DNA of 64,000 nt from Marinomonas sp. UCMA 3892 (GTDB lineage Bacteria; Pseudomonadota; Gammaproteobacteria; Pseudomonadales; Marinomonadaceae): positions 482,958 to 546,957 of the forward strand of contig NZ_PTXN01000002.1 in the NCBI RefSeq assembly GCF_012726345.1, given 5' to 3'. The notes beneath the pieces are model-generated. The model had not been told where the DNA came from and ran no database searches. It was given only the letters and a program-made list of their open reading frames with translations. Made by a program: the position numbers and the translations under genes. Positions 60,875-64,000 of the stretch are shown piece after piece; the stretch's first letter is position 1, and every line of letters starts with the position of its first letter.

Positions 60875-62980
60875 TCACACTTCAATCAGTTTTTTCATGG
60901 CATCAGCGATCTTTTGCTCACTCGGAACCGCTTTTTCTAACAACAAAAAGTTATGAGGGTTAGGAATATCCGGCATGGTCAATCGTTGGATCGGCGCATC
61001 AAGACTAAAGAACAATTCATCGGCCAGAGTCGCGACAATTTCCGCACCAAAACCTGCGGTTTTATTGTCCTCATGAACAATCAAACAGCGTCCAGTTTTC
61101 TCCACAGAAGCCAGTACCGTCTCTTTATCCCACGGCTGAATGGTTCGAAGGTCAATGACTTCTATGCTCATATCAAGGTTTGTAGCGGCATTCTGACAAC
61201 GCTCTACCATCGCACCCCAACAAACTACCGTTAACGCCGTGCCAGTAAGGATCGTTTTCGCTTTCCCAAATGGGATGACATAGTCATCACCAGGATATGG
61301 ACGACGCGACCAACTATTGTCCAATAAAGATCTATGCTCAAAGAAAATTGTTGGATTATTGTTTCTTAGGGCAAAACGTAACAAGCCAACCGCATCTTCA
61401 GCGTTTGAAGGCATAGCCAATTGCCAGCCGACTTTATGCGCCCACTCCACTTCGTCACTCATGGAATGCCATGGATCGCCTCGACGGGCAAATCCACCCG
61501 GAATTCTAACCACCATAGGCGCAGCAAATTGGTTATTGGTTCTCCAACGCATAATCCCAGTATCAGAAAGCTGCTCGGCAGCTGGCTCAGCGTATTTACG
61601 GAACTGTATTTCCGGTACTGGCATCAAACCACTTAGCGCCAAACCGACAGAACGACCAATAATTCCCTCTTCCGATAAGCTGGTATCGAACACTCGATCG
61701 CCACCAAACTTCTCATTCAAGCCAAGGGTTGCCCCGTGAACACCACCTTTAGGCCCAACATCTTCACCAAACACCATCACTTTTGGGTTCGTAGCTAGCT
61801 CATAATCCAAGGTTTTACGGATCGCCGTTAGCATATTTAGACGCGAACCTTCAGGTTTGGCTTGATCACTTTGAGTTGGAAACACATGACCACTCGCCGC
61901 TAATCCACCACGAAGCTGAACCTTATCCTTTTCGGCATAAACAAATCGTGTAAGGTTTTCAGGATCCGGCTGCTGACGCTCTTTGGCTTTATCTACAGAG
62001 AGGCGAATATCGCGATAGCATTCGTCTTCTAAATCATGCCATTCATCCGCGGTCATAAAGCCATTATCAAGCAGATAACGCTTAAGCTTAGGCAAAGGGT
62101 CTCTCGCTTGCTCATCCGCGATAAAGTCTTCGTTTTTGTAGGTTTGCGTATCTTGGAAAGTGTGCCCACATAAACGCGGCACTTTAAGGCGAAGCAAACA
62201 CGTTCCTTTACCTGAACGTACATATTCAACAGCTTCTTTTATCAGTACAGGCGTCAGCTCAGGGTCGGTTCCATCGCCATCAATAATCTTCAAATTTTTA
62301 TAGGCTTTGAGATTGGCAACCTGATCGCCACCTGGTGTTTGCACTTCCTGCGGAACGGAGATGCCATAACCATTATCTTCAATATAAAATAAATGCGGTA
62401 AATTGTTGGTTGTTGATATGTTTAAGGCTGACCAAAAGCCATTGGTCGACATGGAAGAATCACCACCCATGGACACGGCGATGGCACCTGCGTAGCTTGA
62501 ATCATTTAGCTGATTTTTATGATAAAGAATGGACTGAGCCCAACCAGAAATAGGCGTATATTGGGCACCAACCCCACCACACATAGGAAACAACATAGCG
62601 CCTTTTCTATCAACATTCGGATAGTTACAGACCACTCCTATGTCTCTACCATCGCTGTAACCACCAGCTTTCGCCATAGGTGATGCGACCACTTCGTCCA
62701 AGTCAATTCCAAGGCTCATAACAAAGGGTCTAGATCGATAGTAACCACTTGCGGCATCGTGCGGATGAGTTAGCAAAGAGCCCAAAAGAATTTGCGCAAA
62801 GTCATGCCCACGGGCTGAAAACTGATTAAACACTAACTTTTCAGGTACTAGCTCTTTTTCTTCTATCTCGTCCAAAGCACGCGATAACAACATTAATTGA
62901 CTTACTCGAAGCCAATCAAATTCAGGTTTTTGACGAATGACATTTTTGACGCGATGATTTTTTTCTAGCAATTGATTCAT
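60875..62980 (-). CDS. 2-oxoacid dehydrogenase E1, alpha-beta fusion (thiamine diphosphate)
   Basis: A 701-residue chain joins both E1 subunits. The alpha half (about 1-360) has SARGHDFAQILLGSLL, YYRSRPFVMSLG and the thiamine diphosphate motif AVSMGGDSSMSTNGFWSALNISTTNN. The beta half (about 380-701) starts NMLTAIRKTLDYELATNPKVMVFGEDVG, with FGGDRVFDTSLSEEGIIG and PEIQFRKYAEPAAEQLSD. It decarboxylates a 2-oxoacid and passes the acyl group to the E2 encoded next. Most E1 enzymes of this type are two separate proteins. It is divergent from an Lrp/AsnC gene, which hints at amino-acid-derived (for example branched-chain) 2-oxoacids. Confidence 0.88.
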   Translation of the reverse strand: MNQLLEKNHRVKNVIRQKPEFDWLRVSQLMLLSRALDEIEEKELVPEKLVFNQFSARGHDFAQILLGSLLTHPHDAASGYYRSRPFVMSLGIDLDEVVASPMAKAGGYSDGRDIGVVCNYPNVDRKGAMLFPMCGGVGAQYTPISGWAQSILYHKNQLNDSSYAGAIAVSMGGDSSMSTNGFWSALNISTTNNLPHLFYIEDNGYGISVPQEVQTPGGDQVANLKAYKNLKIIDGDGTDPELTPVLIKEAVEYVRSGKGTCLLRLKVPRLCGHTFQDTQTYKNEDFIADEQARDPLPKLKRYLLDNGFMTADEWHDLEDECYRDIRLSVDKAKERQQPDPENLTRFVYAEKDKVQLRGGLAASGHVFPTQSDQAKPEGSRLNMLTAIRKTLDYELATNPKVMVFGEDVGPKGGVHGATLGLNEKFGGDRVFDTSLSEEGIIGRSVGLALSGLMPVPEIQFRKYAEPAAEQLSDTGIMRWRTNNQFAAPMVVRIPGGFARRGDPWHSMSDEVEWAHKVGWQLAMPSNAEDAVGLLRFALRNNNPTIFFEHRSLLDNSWSRRPYPGDDYVIPFGKAKTILTGTALTVVCWGAMVERCQNAATNLDMSIEVIDLRTIQPWDKETVLASVEKTGRCLIVHEDNKTAGFGAEIVATLADELFFSLDAPIQRLTMPDIPNPHNFLLLEKAVPSEQKIADAMKKLIEV

Positions 62981-63139
62981 AAAATTACACCATCTCTGCA
63001 GCTTTTCAGCTTTATTTTTATAAGTAAGATGCTATTAATCTTATCCATGATTACGCGAAATTATCTTTCTTAATTGCCGAGTATTTGCCAAACTGAGCAA
63101 CAAAGTTTCTTCAAATAACAAGAATTGGAAACACATTTT

Positions 63140-63622
63140 ATGCTCGACAAATTTGACATTAGTATTCTTGCTGCCTTGCAAAAAGACGGCCGTTTAAGCA
63201 ATAGAGATTTAGCCGACAAGATTGGCCTTTCCACCGCGCCATGCTGGCGACGCCTAAAACGCCTAGAAGATGAAGGCTATATCAATTGCTACACAGCAGA
63301 GTTGAATCCGAAAAAGGTGAACTTAAATGTGATCGCTTTTGCACAAGTGTCAATGGATAACCACCACCCAGAAACACTGGAGCCCTTTCTTACCGTCGTG
63401 GGCAAATGCCCAGAAATCCAAGAGTGTCATTCGGTGAGTGGCGATTGTGATTTCTTACTAAAAATCATTACAAGAGATCTAGTGAGCTACGATGAACTGT
63501 TAAGCAAACAGTTATTGCAAGCGAGAGGGGTTCGTTCAGTCAATACGATGTTTTCAATGAAACAGCCAAAAATAACCAGAGAATTCCCATTAAGTGAGTT
63601 CTCCTTCAACGATCACTCCTGA
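63140..63622 (+). CDS. Lrp/AsnC-family transcriptional regulator
   Basis: A 160-residue regulator with the Lrp helix-turn-helix (FDISILAALQKDGRLSNRDLADKIGLSTAPCWRRLKRLEDEGYI) and a RAM domain (IQECHSVSGDCDFLLKIITRDLVSYDEL). The ATG at 63140 is preferred over TTG at 63125. It is divergent from the E1-E2 operon across about 159 bases and is the likely regulator of that operon, responding to an amino acid or its 2-oxoacid. A group II intron ends about 4 bases beyond its stop codon, in opposite orientation. Confidence 0.92.
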   Translation: MLDKFDISILAALQKDGRLSNRDLADKIGLSTAPCWRRLKRLEDEGYINCYTAELNPKKVNLNVIAFAQVSMDNHHPETLEPFLTVVGKCPEIQECHSVSGDCDFLLKIITRDLVSYDELLSKQLLQARGVRSVNTMFSMKQPKITREFPLSEFSFNDHS

Positions 63623-63625
63623 TAT

Positions 63626-63696
63626 ATCGAGTAGGGTGAGGCGTTGCCGCCTCATCCCTCTCACAGAACCGTACGTACGGACCTCGTATACGGCTC
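63626..63696 (-). ncRNA. Group II intron domains V and VI
   Basis: Domain V (63666-63696) begins GAGCCGTA and ends TACGGTTC, pairing over 8 positions, with the catalytic AGC triad near its 5' end, an upper TACG/CGTA stem and a two-base CG bulge. At 31 bases it is slightly short for a domain V. Domain VI follows: GAG-AGGG on the 5' side pairs with CCCT-A-CTC on the 3' side, leaving a bulged A (complement of 63632) as branch point, with TGAGGCG / CGCCTCA and a GCAA loop above it. The 3' end, about 7 bases past the branch A and ending in AT, is placed at 63626. Confidence 0.85.
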
Positions 63697-64000
63697 ATGC
63701 AAACTTCCATTCAGTATAAACACTGAACACATACCCCGTTCTCACTTCTTCAAGATTCACCAAACCTTGCTCATCGAACCATTTGTTTGGCATCGCGTGG
63801 CTGGCTAATGGACTCGCTGCATTTCTCCAACTGGTCATCGAGATGTACTTAAACGGCGGCTTGTAGCCCAGTTGCTTGAGCCTTCGATGCAGCCGTTTAG
63901 GTTTCTTCCATAATTTTAGTTGAGCACTGCGAAGCCGTCTCCTTAACCATTGGGCGATTTTCTTGAATTCACCACTCGCATTGGCAATCCTGAAGTACTG
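63695..64000 (-). CDS. ltrA: Group II intron reverse transcriptase/maturase, C-terminal part
   Basis: The last 101 codons of an intron-encoded protein are open from the window edge to a TGA at 63695-63697. They contain the maturase (X/GIIM) domain: FKKIAQWLRRRLRSAQLKLW followed by KPKRLHRRLKQLG, then KPPFKYISMTSWRNAASPLA, HAMPNKWFDEQGL and the terminal TGYVFSVYTEWKFA. The stop codon overlaps the first bases of domain V, the usual layout when the ORF fills domain IV. The reverse transcriptase domain lies outside the window. Confidence 0.9.
   Translation of the reverse strand, partial: QYFRIANASGEFKKIAQWLRRRLRSAQLKLWKKPKRLHRRLKQLGYKPPFKYISMTSWRNAASPLASHAMPNKWFDEQGLVNLEEVRTGYVFSVYTEWKFA

Larger units (their letters stand above)
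63626..64000 (-). mobile_element. Group II intron, 3' part (continues beyond window)
   Basis: On the - strand a maturase C-terminus is followed directly by RNA with a recognisable domain V and VI, ending near 63626. The 5' portion lies outside the window. Insertion is just past the lrp-type stop codon at 63622, so that gene is intact. Confidence 0.88.

Overview
The window looks like a stretch of accessory chromosome from a marine gammaproteobacterium with moderately AT-rich DNA. I favour an Oceanospirillales-type organism such as Marinomonas. This is inferred from base composition, the E. coli-like paa genes with paaX and paaY, the two TRAP transporters and the density of LacI, DeoR, AraC and Lrp regulators; no rRNA or housekeeping marker is present to confirm it. 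Nearly all DNA is coding, and almost every gene belongs to a catabolic operon paired with its own transporter and regulator. No tRNA, rRNA, CRISPR array or prophage was seen. Layout: (1) 1-14.2 kb holds a truncated Lrp-type regulator and two convergent operons for an unidentified nitrogen compound: a GabD-like dehydrogenase, an M14 deacylase and an FAD amine oxidoreductase on +; an aldehyde dehydrogenase, HAD hydrolase, second FAD oxidoreductase, peptide/opine-type ABC transporter and AraC regulator on -. (2) 14.5-23.9 kb is mixed: two tandem paralogous double-GNAT acetyltransferases sharing an upstream motif, a tartrate-type dehydrogenase, a cupin/ornithine-cyclodeaminase-like/PLP-dehydratase operon, a VF530-family protein, a secreted hypothetical protein, and a LysR regulator divergent from a class II aldolase. 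(3) 23.9-41.4 kb has a TRAP transporter next to a complete phenylacetate pathway, ordered paaFGHIJK-paaABCDE-paaZ on -, with paaY-paaX on +. Two matching GATACA/TGTATC inverted repeats, before paaF and before paaA, are the likely PaaX operators. (4) 41.5-48.4 kb is a sugar operon (rbsBAC-type ABC transporter, PfkB kinase, GatZ/KbaZ-like protein without an aldolase partner, LacI regulator) that fits D-tagatose uptake, phosphorylation and 4-epimerisation. (5) 48.8-59.2 kb is the most striking part: a DUF1537-family acid-sugar kinase, a RuBisCO-like protein, a PGDH_C-type dehydrogenase, a TRAP transporter and a DeoR regulator, followed by a second unit encoding a DeoR regulator, a variant triose-phosphate isomerase, an RpiB-type isomerase and an inositol-monophosphatase-family enzyme. 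Together these can be read as a full route from D-apionate through 3-oxo-isoapionate 4-phosphate and L-erythrulose 1-phosphate to D-erythrose 4-phosphate. (6) 59.2-64 kb holds a pentanucleotide repeat, an E1 (alpha-beta fusion) and E2 pair of a 2-oxoacid dehydrogenase complex divergent from an Lrp-type regulator, and the 3' end of a group II intron that runs off the window. Operon logic is clear throughout: many genes overlap by 4-14 bases, regulators sit at operon ends, and strong hairpins follow two solute-binding-protein genes. Functions of the sugar and acid-sugar pathways are inferred from family knowledge and context, not proven by the sequence.
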